Source: Photobacterium rosenbergii
GTDB lineage: Bacteria > Pseudomonadota > Gammaproteobacteria > Enterobacterales > Vibrionaceae
Assembly (NCBI RefSeq): GCF_003026455.1
Contig: NZ_PYMB01000003.1
Span: 310,001-374,000, forward strand
Direction of reading: 5' to 3'
Length of the DNA stretch: 64,000 nt
Shown: one piece after another, positions 7,948 to 15,633 of the stretch
Layout: each line of letters opens with the position of its first letter
Position numbering within the stretch: the stretch's first letter is position 1
Made by a program: the position numbers and the translations under genes
The notes under the pieces: generated by a model
Seen by the model: only the letters and a program-made list of their open reading frames with translations
Database searches by the model: none
What the model was told of the DNA's origin: nothing

Positions 7948-9270
7948 TTAAACTAACGGCGCAAATACTGAACCTTGTTCAGGCGTGAAAAGCCTTTGGT
8001 ACAATTTACACGCTTCTGTATCTGTCATAGAAGAAATGTAATCAGCTATTACACGATCCAAACTCGTATCTTCAGATATTTTTTCTTGGACAATTATTGG
8101 TAAAAGCGCATATGGTTTAGACTTGAGCGCTGAGAAAATATCTGTAATTATTTTTTGACCTTTAAACTCCAATGTTTGAACATTAGGTTGAGATATTACT
8201 TGCTCATAAACAAAGTCTTTAAATGAACCAAGTATCTCATGGCGCTCACTATCCATCGTACACTGAAAATCCAATAGCGGACTTTCAAATTTATCTTGTT
8301 TACTAATTGTTGTCCCATTTACAAGTACATTTATAATATTGCTAATAGCAGCCTTGGTATCTTCTAAACGACCAGACGCCAACTTATTAGAAAGGTAATT
8401 TTTATTGGTGTTACCCCAACGCTTAGTAACTATTACAGATAGTTCCTCAAGCTCATGAGTTAATTTTTCGCAGACTTCATCTCGATGTAGGAGTTGCATA
8501 ACTAGAGCATCTTCGAGGTCATGGATACCATATGCGATATCATCGGCACACTCCATGATAGTGGTGTCAAACGATTTAAATTGAGACTTCAGCTTACCTT
8601 TCACTTCACCGACAGAAGTGAATAACTCCTTATCTCGATCAGAGAATGGGTTGAGCACCCAGTCCAGCGTATCACTTTCTGTGTCATGAATACATTTGGG
8701 AGGTGACCATTGACCAATATCTGTTGTAGATATTTGTTCTGGGTTTGGATATTCGCGTTTCAACTGACTGTATAACACAGGATATTTAATTATTCCTAAC
8801 AAAGTCCTACGTGTAAGGTTATAGCCAAAATCACTAGAATATTCACCTAGCTTACTTAATATTCGAAATGTTTGGCCGTTCCCCTCAAACCCGCCATCCT
8901 TATGCAGAAAATAATTGAGTGTTCTTTCACCATTATGCCCAAATGCTGGATGCCCTAAATCATGCGCCAAACAGATAGTTTCTATTAAAGGAATTGGAGC
9001 AATCCATTTTTTACTTGAGCATTCTCTTTGTTCCGCTATAAAGTTAAGGCGGTGAGTTATGGAGTTCCCTACTTGCGCAACTTCCATTGAATGGGTTAAT
9101 CGAGTTCTAAAAAAATCGCTTTCACCAACACCATGCACTTGGGTCTTAGATTGAAGTCGACGGAAAGCCACAGAGTTAATAACTCTACTCTGATCTATTC
9201 TGTATAAATACTCATGTCTCGTTTCTGAATTACGCTTTCTATCACTTTGACGTGTTACCCATTCATCCAT
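7948..9270 (-). CDS. dgt: Deoxyguanosinetriphosphate triphosphohydrolase (dGTPase) in an integron cassette
   Basis: A 440-residue HD-domain phosphohydrolase that splits dGTP (or other dNTPs) into deoxynucleoside and tripolyphosphate. N-terminal RHEYLYRIDQSRVINSVAFRRLQSKTQV carries the substrate-binding signature. Metal ligands are visible as H60 (RLTHSMEV), H103-D104 (LAHDLGHPAFGH) and the later Asp in ECADDIAYGIHD. The start at 9270 has AAAGGG 7 nt upstream; the frame is open to 9330. The gene fills a cassette bounded by attC sites C and B. Some dGTPases act in phage defence by draining dNTPs (known for certain homologues), so that role is possible but not shown here. Confidence 0.9.
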   Translation of the reverse strand: MDEWVTRQSDRKRNSETRHEYLYRIDQSRVINSVAFRRLQSKTQVHGVGESDFFRTRLTHSMEVAQVGNSITHRLNFIAEQRECSSKKWIAPIPLIETICLAHDLGHPAFGHNGERTLNYFLHKDGGFEGNGQTFRILSKLGEYSSDFGYNLTRRTLLGIIKYPVLYSQLKREYPNPEQISTTDIGQWSPPKCIHDTESDTLDWVLNPFSDRDKELFTSVGEVKGKLKSQFKSFDTTIMECADDIAYGIHDLEDALVMQLLHRDEVCEKLTHELEELSVIVTKRWGNTNKNYLSNKLASGRLEDTKAAISNIINVLVNGTTISKQDKFESPLLDFQCTMDSERHEILGSFKDFVYEQVISQPNVQTLEFKGQKIITDIFSALKSKPYALLPIIVQEKISEDTSLDRVIADYISSMTDTEACKLYQRLFTPEQGSVFAPLV

Positions 9271-9391
9271 AAATATACCCTTTGGGAATACAAAAAAAAC
9301 CAATTCTATCAGATAATAACCTAGTTGCACTATAAACTAGTTCAAAAGTAGGACTTTCTACTGCGTTTTTACTAGTGTCGGTTGAGGTGAT

Positions 9392-9517
9392 TTATAACGC
9401 CAAATTTAGGTGTGAACAACGCTGCCACCCTATCTAAACCACTGTGCCATAAACACTAATCTGACCTGAAGTGAGAGCGATGAGCGTTGTAAATCACTCT
9501 TAATTTTATTGTTATGT
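9392..9517 (-). other. attC-like integron recombination site (C)
   Basis: This is the clearest site. On the minus strand it starts ACATAAC (9511-9517), followed by an AATAAAATTAAGAGTGATTTACAACGCT arm. It ends AGCGTTGTTCACACCTAAATTT, then GGC and GTTATAA (9392-9398). The two arms are imperfect inverted repeats with the expected asymmetry, and the length (126 bp) is that of Vibrio attC sites. It separates the dGTPase cassette from the small membrane protein cassette. Confidence 0.82.
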
Positions 9518-9595
9518 TTATGGGGGCAATGCTACTAGCCACAAGACAACAAACAGTATATCACTCCATAAAATTCATTATAATTGAGAATTACT

Positions 9596-9952
9596 ATGTT
9601 TGATAAAGTGATAGACGTTGAAAAGTTTTTAGATGCTGTTGATAACCCTATCATGCGCGGTGTTTTAGCTGCAGGTGGGACAGCAGCGTTAATTGCTGCA
9701 ACAACAGCATTTGCTCCAATTGGTGTTGTTGGCGCAACTGGCTGGACACTAGTCTATTGGGTATTTGGCGGTACTATTACTTTGGACGCTGCAAGAAGAA
9801 TGTGGGATGTATATACGAAAATGTCTACTGAAAAACGCGAACAGTTTGACAAAGAAATGGATAAGCTAAAACGAATGCTAGATGATGAAGCGATTTCAAA
9901 AGAAGAATTCAATGAAATGGCAAAAAATCTATACGAAAAATACGCCGGCTAA
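9596..9952 (+). CDS. Small membrane protein with SHOCT-like C-terminus (cassette)
   Basis: A 118-residue protein. A short N-terminal helix is followed by a glycine- and alanine-rich hydrophobic stretch (about residues 23-60) that can form two membrane helices. A charged C-terminal helical hairpin follows; LKRMLDDEAISKEEFNEMAKNL resembles a SHOCT oligomerisation motif. Function is unknown. It runs on the plus strand, opposite to the attC orientation, so it must carry its own promoter. A strong terminator follows directly. Confidence 0.7.
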   Translation: MFDKVIDVEKFLDAVDNPIMRGVLAAGGTAALIAATTAFAPIGVVGATGWTLVYWVFGGTITLDAARRMWDVYTKMSTEKREQFDKEMDKLKRMLDDEAISKEEFNEMAKNLYEKYAG

Positions 9953-9958
9953 GCAGAT

Positions 9959-9988
9959 AAAAAGTAAGTGTTTCTGCACTTACTTTTC
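9959..9988 (+). terminator. Rho-independent terminator
   Basis: AAAAGTAAGTG, a short loop, then CACTTACTTTT, 6 bp after the stop of the small membrane protein gene. The stem is perfect and A/T-flanked, so it can work in both directions. Confidence 0.8.
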
Positions 9989-10086
9989 CTTAAACTTCCG
10001 CGAGTTAAAGTAACGAATGACATGGACTCCCCCTCATCAGGCTCTGCCACACTTGGTAAGTCTGACTACACTCCTTGGAGGCCACC

Positions 10087-11100
10087 ATGTCGCAATCAAT
10101 TTATGGCATTGATTTAGCCAAACATTCGTTCAGTATCCATGGCGAAGATGAACATGACAAGGTACTGATCCATAAATCAATAACTCGTTCAAAAGTCCTT
10201 TCTACCTTTGCCAATATATCGCCAGCTATTGTAGGAATGGAGGCCTGTGGTACTTCTTACTATTGGGCGCGTGAGTTAGCTAAGTTAGGCCATACAACGA
10301 GAATCATGGCGTCCAAATATGTGGCGCCTTTCAGAACGGGTGCCAAGAACGATCTCAACGATGCTGTAGCGATTTGCGTAGCTGTCACCCGCCCTTCAAC
10401 GCGCTTCGTCAAAATCAAATCTCCTGAGCAGCAAGCTATCCTGTTGCTACATCGCGCTCGTGATAACTGGGTTCATGAGCGAACAGCGTTGCTTAACCAA
10501 ATAAGAGCAATGCTGGCCGAGTTTGGCATCATCGCACCGAAAGGCAGGCACGCATTACAAACCGCCATTCCAGAAGCACTTGAAGATGCTGAAAATCAAT
10601 TGCCTGACCTAGCAAGGGCTATCCTCTCCGATAGCTACGATCACTTACTCAGCATCAACCAACGTATTGCCGACCAAGAAAACTGCTTTAACATGCTTGT
10701 TTCTCGTAGCCATAATGCACAGAAAATAATGAAAACTGCAGGTATCGGCCTTATTACCGCCACTGCCATTATCGCCAGTATCGGTAAAGGTGAGCAATTT
10801 GATAAAGACCGAGGCTTTGCTACTTGGCTTGGGCTAGTTCCTACGCAATACTCAACCGGCGGTAAACCCAGACTTGGCCTAATCACCAAAAAAAGCGATA
10901 AATACCTTCGGACATTACTAGTTCATGGTGCTAGAGCGTTCATTTCCGCCAACGGCAACAGGACCGAACGCTTGAGTTTATGGTGTAAAGACCTAGTCGA
11001 ACGACGGAGCTTCAAGCGGGCTGTTGTTGGGCTGGCCGCAAAGAATGCACGAATCATATGGTCGCTGCTAAGTAACGACACCGAATATCAACCACTATAA
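10087..11100 (+). CDS. IS110-family (IS1111 group) transposase
   Basis: A 337-residue DEDD transposase. The RuvC-like acidic residues are visible: D9 (GIDLAK), E52 (GMEACG), D89 and D92 (KNDLNDAV). The C-terminal Transposase_20 domain has GIGLITATAIIASIG and the serine-bearing STGGKPRLGLITKKSDKYLRTLLVHGA. The start at 10087 has GGAGG 5 nt upstream; a TTG at 10075 is less likely. Full length, without visible damage, so the element may be active. Confidence 0.93.
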   Translation: MSQSIYGIDLAKHSFSIHGEDEHDKVLIHKSITRSKVLSTFANISPAIVGMEACGTSYYWARELAKLGHTTRIMASKYVAPFRTGAKNDLNDAVAICVAVTRPSTRFVKIKSPEQQAILLLHRARDNWVHERTALLNQIRAMLAEFGIIAPKGRHALQTAIPEALEDAENQLPDLARAILSDSYDHLLSINQRIADQENCFNMLVSRSHNAQKIMKTAGIGLITATAIIASIGKGEQFDKDRGFATWLGLVPTQYSTGGKPRLGLITKKSDKYLRTLLVHGARAFISANGNRTERLSLWCKDLVERRSFKRAVVGLAAKNARIIWSLLSNDTEYQPL

Positions 11101-11359
11101 AACCAAACTGTTTTCTAACGGAATAGCTGACTTCACCGGGTCATTGCAATAGCCAATGATGATGTAAGGTTCAGATCTTTTGCGGGAAAACCTGATAATG
11201 CGGCGGGCACTGTAGATGCCTTCTAACGAATGAGGATCCGCAACCGCGTAGTGTCAATAGGGGCATGGCGTTAAAAGCCAATAAACAGACCGAAGTAGAG
11301 CGGCAGTCCCAACCTTCCATTCTCTAACACTGTTGTTGACAACCGGGGGAGTCCATATA
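11101..11359 (+). ncRNA. Candidate guide RNA (seekRNA/bridge RNA) region of the IS1111 element
   Basis: IS110/IS1111 elements are known to encode a noncoding guide RNA; in the IS1111 group it lies 3' of the transposase. This 259-nt tail repeats sequences of the element's own junctions. TAACGAATGA (11224-11233) is identical to the left junction 10011-10020, and GGCGTTA (11267-11273) matches the reconstructed attC target on the other strand. RNA boundaries and folding cannot be fixed by eye. Confidence 0.6.
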
Positions 11360-11480
11360 GCCCTGTTAAAGGGTGAGCGACGCAATACCGAAGCCGCCGC
11401 ATACCACCTTGATCACTATAAATTCAACGCATAGTAAAAATGCCACGTGTTGCGAATCCCTCTTGAACAGTTTGTTATAC
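11360..11480 (-). other. attC-like site (D), split by the IS; its other end is 10008-10014
   Basis: On the minus strand: GTATAAC (11474-11480), AAACTGTTCAAGAGGGATTCGCAAC, centre, then TTGCGTCGCTCACCCTTTAACAGGGC (ending 11360), where the IS enters. GTTACTT (10008-10014) follows on the far side. The arms CTGTTCAAGAGGGATTCG and its partner pair well. Total without the IS is 128 bp. The stop codon of the upstream cassette gene lies inside the GTATAAC box. Confidence 0.8.
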
Positions 11481-11915
11481 ATTTGTCCAAACCTTGGGAT
11501 CGGACTTGAAGCCTTCTTTCTCTAGTTTTTCCAAAAAACTAAATGTTCCTGGAGCAGATTTTTTAACCTCGGACCAAATTTCAGAGAACAAGACTCTATT
11601 AATATTTTCTTCAATTCCACTCGCCTAGTCCTTCCAGCGGCGCTCACTTATACGCTTACTGTGCCTATGAGCAATTTGCTCGTTACACAAGTCGAGATAG
11701 TTAAACACAATTTCGCGTGCTTTTAACTTTTCAGGCTCAGGCAGGTCTTTACCAAGAAGCGCATCAACCGGGATTGCGTAAATTAGATCTCTATATTGTT
11801 GGTTAAATGAATCTTCAAACGTTACTTGAGCGAGCTTTTTGCTTTCGCGTATCTGCCAAGTTGCAACACCAACGCCAATTGCTGTCGCTATTGAAGCAAT
11901 ATTCTCTAAATCCAT
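11475..11915 (-). pseudogene. Cassette gene interrupted by an in-frame amber codon
   Basis: From ATG 11915 (GAGGAAG upstream) a 96-codon frame ends at TAG 11627-11625. The same frame stays open and protein-like for a further 49 codons (ASGIEENINRVLFSEIW and so on) and ends at TAA inside attC site D. That makes a 146-residue protein with one nonsense codon. The context RRWKD-stop-ASGI suggests an original TGG (Trp). There is one N-terminal hydrophobic helix (ENIASIATAIGVGVATW), then a helical domain. Such small membrane-anchored proteins recur in Vibrio cassettes, with unknown function. Confidence 0.7.
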
Positions 11916-11930
11916 AACTTCCTCGAAAAT

Positions 11931-12016
11931 GTATAACAGCTTTATAGATTGAATTTCGCACATTTATCTTTCAACCTATCATACTCAATAATGTATGTGC
12001 GAATACCCTATAGCAC
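11931..12016 (-). other. Degenerate attC-like site (E), island boundary
   Basis: On the minus strand GTATAAC-box complement GTTATAC (11931-11937) lies 15 bp before the start of the interrupted cassette gene, where an R' box is expected. Arms TTCGCACAT and ATGTGCGAA, plus CTATA and TATAG, can pair further out. No R'' box was found beyond, so the site looks decayed or marks the end of the cassette island. Confidence 0.45.
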
Positions 12017-12057
12017 TGATTTTATTTCAACTAATCATCTACATGAACCTGTGACGC

Positions 12058-12100
12058 AAGTAATATGTTGGAAATTTCAACATATTACTTTCTAATTTTT
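12058..12100. terminator. Strong hairpin with T-run
   Basis: AAGTAATATGTTG (12058-12070) and CAACATATTACTT (12078-12090) form a perfect 13-bp stem. It is followed by TCTAATTTTT on the plus strand. It sits in the gene-free stretch after the cassette island, and the transcript that it ends is not identified. Confidence 0.65.
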
Positions 12101-12817
12101 ATCTTTCGTCCAACTATCAAAAGCTATGCAGTACAATGTAAAGCCATTGAACTTTTGTGAATCACAGCAAGAAAGCTAAATGCAAATTAACTCTTTTAAG
12201 AACACCGCATTAGTTTATTATTTCTATTTATTTGCGTCGTCACCACATCCATAAATCAGCACTCAATAAGGTGATTAAACGGGCCTCCAAGCAGGCTAAT
12301 CTCAAAAAAGCAGTAACATGCCACACATTTAGGCAATCTACCGCCCTTGAGACCTAACCCACTAATGCGATGTTTTACTTGCAGGGATATAACACCTGTT
12401 TACCTATCTGATTTATTTGAGCTTTTTCACCATCATATTGAAATATTGGTTATTTTCACATCTAACAAAGAACAGTGGCTAAGATCGCGCACTTTTGACT
12501 CGTTTCTTCCTTCTAATAGATACATACCTTGCCAGACGTATACCTTCATTATTTTGCAATCACTGTATAACCAGTACTGTATATACAGGTGTTTATACAG
12601 TAGTTGATACCTGTATACAGTACTGGTTATGGCTGAATTTTTGTGCTCTCAATCAAAATGTACTTGTTTAACAAAACATTCAACTCATTTTGATTACAAT
12701 AATTTATACAACAAAATCAATATTTTAAGTGAAAAACAGTGGCCAATTTCATCTAGATTACGTCACGACATCCATTTCTTCATATAAAAAACACTTGCAA
12801 CAGAGTCTGATTAACAC
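12101..12817. other. Gene-free stretch
   Basis: No convincing coding region. An 86-codon plus-strand frame at 12347-12607 lacks a ribosome site and has low-complexity, Cys- and His-rich content. It also runs into the palindromic cluster at 12567-12630. The stretch is AT-rich and separates the accessory island from the SulA-like gene. Confidence 0.6.
12567..12630. repeat. 22-bp inverted repeat with multiple CTGTATA/TATACAG half-sites
   Basis: Arms 12567-12590 and 12609-12630 are inverted copies differing only by a 2-nt AT insertion. They start ATAACCAGTACTGTAT and end TATACAGGT. A further TATACAG lies in the loop and a CTGTATA just outside (12563-12569). No T-run follows, so it reads as an operator array or cruciform rather than a terminator. 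Confidence 0.75.
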
Positions 12818-12837
12818 TACTGTATAGACATACAGCA
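12818..12837 (+). promoter_or_regulatory. LexA (SOS) box
   Basis: CTGTATAGACATACAG (12820-12835) fits CTGT-N8-ACAG exactly, within TACTGTATAGACATACAGCA. It ends 35 bp before the ATG of the SulA-like gene, overlapping the expected promoter. Confidence 0.88.
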
Positions 12838-12871
12838 TGTACAAATAAACACTGTTTGAGGATGATGGATT

Positions 12872-13345
12872 ATGGCGGCTTACTTTGAACACCTAAACAC
12901 AGTTTCTGCTTCTCAGGTCTACAAAGCGACTTTTAACACGACAGCCGAGGACGCTTCCTCTTCTCATACAGTAAGCTGCCCTATCGAGGTTTCTTTTAAT
13001 GATGAAAGCCAAGCTCAGCTTGCTTACTTCTTGCGTATCCTCAAGCAGGCCAGCCAGCAAAACCGTTGGATCATGTTCATTGGCCAGAATGCACTGATTG
13101 ACAAAAACTTGCTGAAAAGCGCCGGTATCAATTTGAACAAGGTTCTGGTGCTAACCAATAAGAAAGGCAAAACCGATCAGGAATTGATGGAAAAAGCGTT
13201 ACGCAGCGGTAACTGCAGTGCCGTTATTGCAACGGGAGACATCCAACACTTTGCAAGTTATGCCATGCGCGAAGCGTCTGATACCGGTGCAAGCTATGCT
13301 TTTGTGATTAACCGTGACGAGAAATCGCAGATTACTTACCACTGA
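12872..13345 (+). CDS. sulA: SulA-like SOS cell division inhibitor
   Basis: A 157-residue protein. The central block matches the SulA core: [27 protein letters not shown] and [20 protein letters not shown]. These correspond to the W/Q, AG-L-KV and ALR-GN-S-VI pattern of E. coli SulA, which caps FtsZ and blocks septation during DNA damage. The N- and C-termini diverge. A perfect LexA box lies directly upstream, which supports an SOS-induced role. A terminator follows. The homology is modest, so the name is provisional. Confidence 0.75.
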   Translation: MAAYFEHLNTVSASQVYKATFNTTAEDASSSHTVSCPIEVSFNDESQAQLAYFLRILKQASQQNRWIMFIGQNALIDKNLLKSAGINLNKVLVLTNKKGKTDQELMEKALRSGNCSAVIATGDIQHFASYAMREASDTGASYAFVINRDEKSQITYH

Positions 13346-13408
13346 ATTGCGCCAGCTATCACAGACTTATGCTTCGAAACCGATAGATAATTCTTTCCTA
13401 TACTTACA

Positions 13409-13437
13409 AAGCCATCAGCAAACCTGATGGCTTTTTT
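13409..13437 (+). terminator. Rho-independent terminator of sulA-like gene
   Basis: AAGCCATCAG (13409-13418), loop, CTGATGGCTT (13424-13433), followed by a T-run. Confidence 0.9.
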
Positions 13438-13474
13438 GATCCAGTACAATGAATGGTGCAATTAACTATTTATT

Positions 13475-13492
13475 GCGTGATCTGCATCACTT
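13475..13492. promoter_or_regulatory. CRP-like site upstream of the antiporter
   Basis: GTGATCTGCATCAC (13477-13490) has the GTGA-N6-TCAC core of a CRP site. The outer positions are weak. It lies about 85 bp before the antiporter ATG, which suggests catabolite control. Confidence 0.5.
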
Positions 13493-13571
13493 TAGAAGTG
13501 CAAAACAAGAAAAATCCATCATAATACGCCTGAAAATTATAAAAATTCAGTCGTTATAACCGGATGTAAAA

Positions 13572-14978
13572 ATGGATAAAAAACTGGGATTAGGATCGCT
13601 AACCGCTTTGGTCATCGGCTCAATGATTGGTGCGGGTGTATTCAGCCTTCCTCAAAACATGGCTGCTGTTGCCAGTCCCGCAGCAGTAATAATCGGTTGG
13701 ACAATCACAGGCATTGGGATGATATTCCTTGCCCTTGCATTCCAACACCTATCACGACTTAAGCCTGAAATCGAAAGCGGTGTCTTTGGCTATGCCCAAG
13801 CTGGCTTTGGCGATTTTATCGGCTTCTGCTCGGCCTGGGGATACTGGCTCAGCGCGATGCTGGCTAATGTCTCCTACTTAGTCATCGTCTTCAGCACATT
13901 GGGTATGCTGTTTGACAGCCCCGATATGATGCTATTCGGAGATGGTAACACCTGGCTATCGGTTATTGGCTCATCTGTACTTCTTTGGTTGGTTCATGCC
14001 TTGGTTTTGCGCGGCGTGCAAACTGCAGCAATGATCAATCTGGTCACCACCTGCGCCAAGTTAATCCCGTTGTTCCTGTTTATTTTCTCTGCCCTCATCG
14101 CTTTCCATTGGGATACCTTCGTTTTCGATTTCACTGGCCTGCATTTTGGCGAGCAGCACGATTTACTGTCACAAGTAAAAGGCACCATGTTGATCACTGT
14201 GTGGGTATTCATTGGTATCGAAGGCGCAGTGGTTGTTTCGAACCGAGCCAAAAACCGGAAAGATATCGGTCGTGCTACCATCCTTGGCCTACTTACAGCA
14301 TTAACTATCTACGTGTTCGTTACTTTGCTTTCGATGGGTGTGGTAAGTACAGAACAACTCGCTACCTATCAGAACCCTTCAATGGCTAAGGTACTTACTG
14401 AGATCCTCGGCCCGTGGGGCAAATACATCATCGGTGGTGGCCTACTGATTTCTGTTTGCGGTGCATTTCTCAGCTGGACCGTTTTGGCTTCTGAGGCTCC
14501 TTACTTAGGCGCGAGAGATAAGATGTTCCCTATCAGTTTTGCTAAGCAAAATGAGGCGGGAAGCCCGGTCAACTCACTGTTACTGACCAATAGTTGTATT
14601 CAAGTCAGCCTTATCTTTGTCATGTTTGCTGGGAGCACCTACGACACGTTGCTTGCTATCGCATCAGAGATGATCCTTGTGCCTTACTTCCTTGTTGGGG
14701 CATACACGCTGAAGCTGGCCATTGAGCGCAAAGATCGCGGCTCGCTGTTTATCGTCGGGCTATGTGCCAGCCTTTACGGGTTGTGGTTGTTGTATGCGTC
14801 TGGGCTTAATTATTTATTACTATCAGCCCTGCTCTATGTTCCCGGCCTGTACTTCTACGTAAAGGCCAAACGAGAGCAGCAAACCCGACCATTCGTTGGT
14901 AAAGAAATGACAGCAGCTAGCTTACTGACGGCAGCAGCCTGCGTTGCGGTGGGAATGCTTTGGAAAGGTATGATCTAA
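13572..14978 (+). CDS. arcD: Basic amino acid antiporter, ArcD/APA type
   Basis: A 468-residue inner-membrane protein with about 12 helices. The N-terminal APC-superfamily signature is LGSLTALVIGSMIGAGVFSLPQNMA. WVFIGIEGAVVVSNRAKNRKDIGRAT resembles arginine:ornithine antiporters of the APA group (ArcD, YdgI), which exchange extracellular arginine for ornithine in the arginine deiminase route. No arcABC genes are adjacent, so the exact substrate is inferred from family likeness. It is monocistronic with its own terminator and a CRP-like site upstream. Confidence 0.82.
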   Translation: MDKKLGLGSLTALVIGSMIGAGVFSLPQNMAAVASPAAVIIGWTITGIGMIFLALAFQHLSRLKPEIESGVFGYAQAGFGDFIGFCSAWGYWLSAMLANVSYLVIVFSTLGMLFDSPDMMLFGDGNTWLSVIGSSVLLWLVHALVLRGVQTAAMINLVTTCAKLIPLFLFIFSALIAFHWDTFVFDFTGLHFGEQHDLLSQVKGTMLITVWVFIGIEGAVVVSNRAKNRKDIGRATILGLLTALTIYVFVTLLSMGVVSTEQLATYQNPSMAKVLTEILGPWGKYIIGGGLLISVCGAFLSWTVLASEAPYLGARDKMFPISFAKQNEAGSPVNSLLLTNSCIQVSLIFVMFAGSTYDTLLAIASEMILVPYFLVGAYTLKLAIERKDRGSLFIVGLCASLYGLWLLYASGLNYLLLSALLYVPGLYFYVKAKREQQTRPFVGKEMTAASLLTAAACVAVGMLWKGMI

Positions 14979-14984
14979 AAATGC

Positions 14985-15010
14985 AAAAGCCAGCTTACGC
15001 TGGCTTTTCT
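14985..15010 (+). terminator. Rho-independent terminator of antiporter gene
   Basis: AAAAGCCAGC, TTAC-type loop, GCTGGCTTTT, 7 bp after the stop codon. Confidence 0.9.
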
Positions 15011-15052
15011 TTAACTTGAACAACCTGTTGTTAAACTCAAAAAACGAGGTAT

Positions 15053-15451
15053 TTAGAGCATATGCGCTCTAAGTACTTCACCCTCATCGTCTAACTTGAT
15101 CATCTTGCACGCTGCTTTGCTTTCTATCTCAACGAGCTGCAATTCCTCTAGCGCATAAGGAAGCTTGATCATCAGCTCATCAATATGCTCTGCTCGCGCA
15201 AGCCTCAACAGGCGAATCAAGTTGTTCGTATCACTTATGTTTGTTGAAAGCACTTTCAGTGCCTGCAACTGCAACTTCTCTGAGTCTGTCATTCCGTGTG
15301 GCATTGAAGAAGTCCATGTAATTTCAAATGCTGGAATTAGCGCTCTGAGCGCATCGACAAGTGTTACTCTCTGTTTGCATGATGCTGACAAGAACGTTGT
15401 GTAATCAAAAACAACATTGTCTGGATTTGAGAATTCAACTGATGTTTCCAT
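15053..15451 (-). CDS. Protein of unknown function, 132 aa
   Basis: A soluble helical protein with no recognised motif. The start METSVEFSN at 15451 is chosen because AAGGG lies 6 nt upstream; a codon at 15457 would abut that site. It contains a leucine-rich helical stretch (LIRLLRLARAEHIDELMIKLPYALEELQLVEIE). It stands alone between the antiporter and glgC. A perfect FNR box lies about 180 bp upstream, so anaerobic control is likely. I cannot assign a function. Confidence 0.65.
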   Translation of the reverse strand: METSVEFSNPDNVVFDYTTFLSASCKQRVTLVDALRALIPAFEITWTSSMPHGMTDSEKLQLQALKVLSTNISDTNNLIRLLRLARAEHIDELMIKLPYALEELQLVEIESKAACKMIKLDDEGEVLRAHML

Positions 15452-15633
15452 ATTCATCCCTTTAGAAACATAACCACTGTTGCTAATAACTCATGTGCAC
15501 CTGGCTAAATATACCGTTAGCTAATAACCACTATACGACGAACTTAAGTATGAGCTATGTCTAATTTATGAAAATATGGCGTTGATCTGCTTTTTGCAAG
15601 CGAAAAATCAAGGTGGAAATAACCGCAATACAA

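Larger units (their letters stand above)
10015..11359 (+). mobile_element. IS110-family (IS1111 group) insertion sequence inserted in attC site D
   Basis: A 1345-bp element. Subterminal perfect inverted repeats ATGGACTCCCCC (10022-10033) and GGGGGAGTCCAT (11345-11356) flank the transposase. Taking 7 bp outside the left repeat and 3 bp outside the right one, the asymmetry known for IS1111 elements, the flanks rejoin as AACAGGGC|GTTACTT on the minus strand. That restores an attC end exactly at the GTT crossover. There is no target duplication. This matches the known IS1111-attC group, which inserts into attC sites. The 60-bp left and 259-bp right noncoding ends are also typical. Confidence 0.9.

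Noticed and set aside
12347..12607. 86-codon plus-strand ORF before the SulA-like gene
   Set aside because: No ribosome site, composition unlike a protein, and it ends inside the palindromic cluster.
12563..12630. LexA box array
   Set aside because: Half-sites look similar, but no pair has the required 8-nt spacing, so it was reported only as an inverted repeat cluster.
13540..13570. ArgR box before the antiporter
   Set aside because: CTGAA and TTCAG are present, but their spacing is longer than an ArgR box allows.
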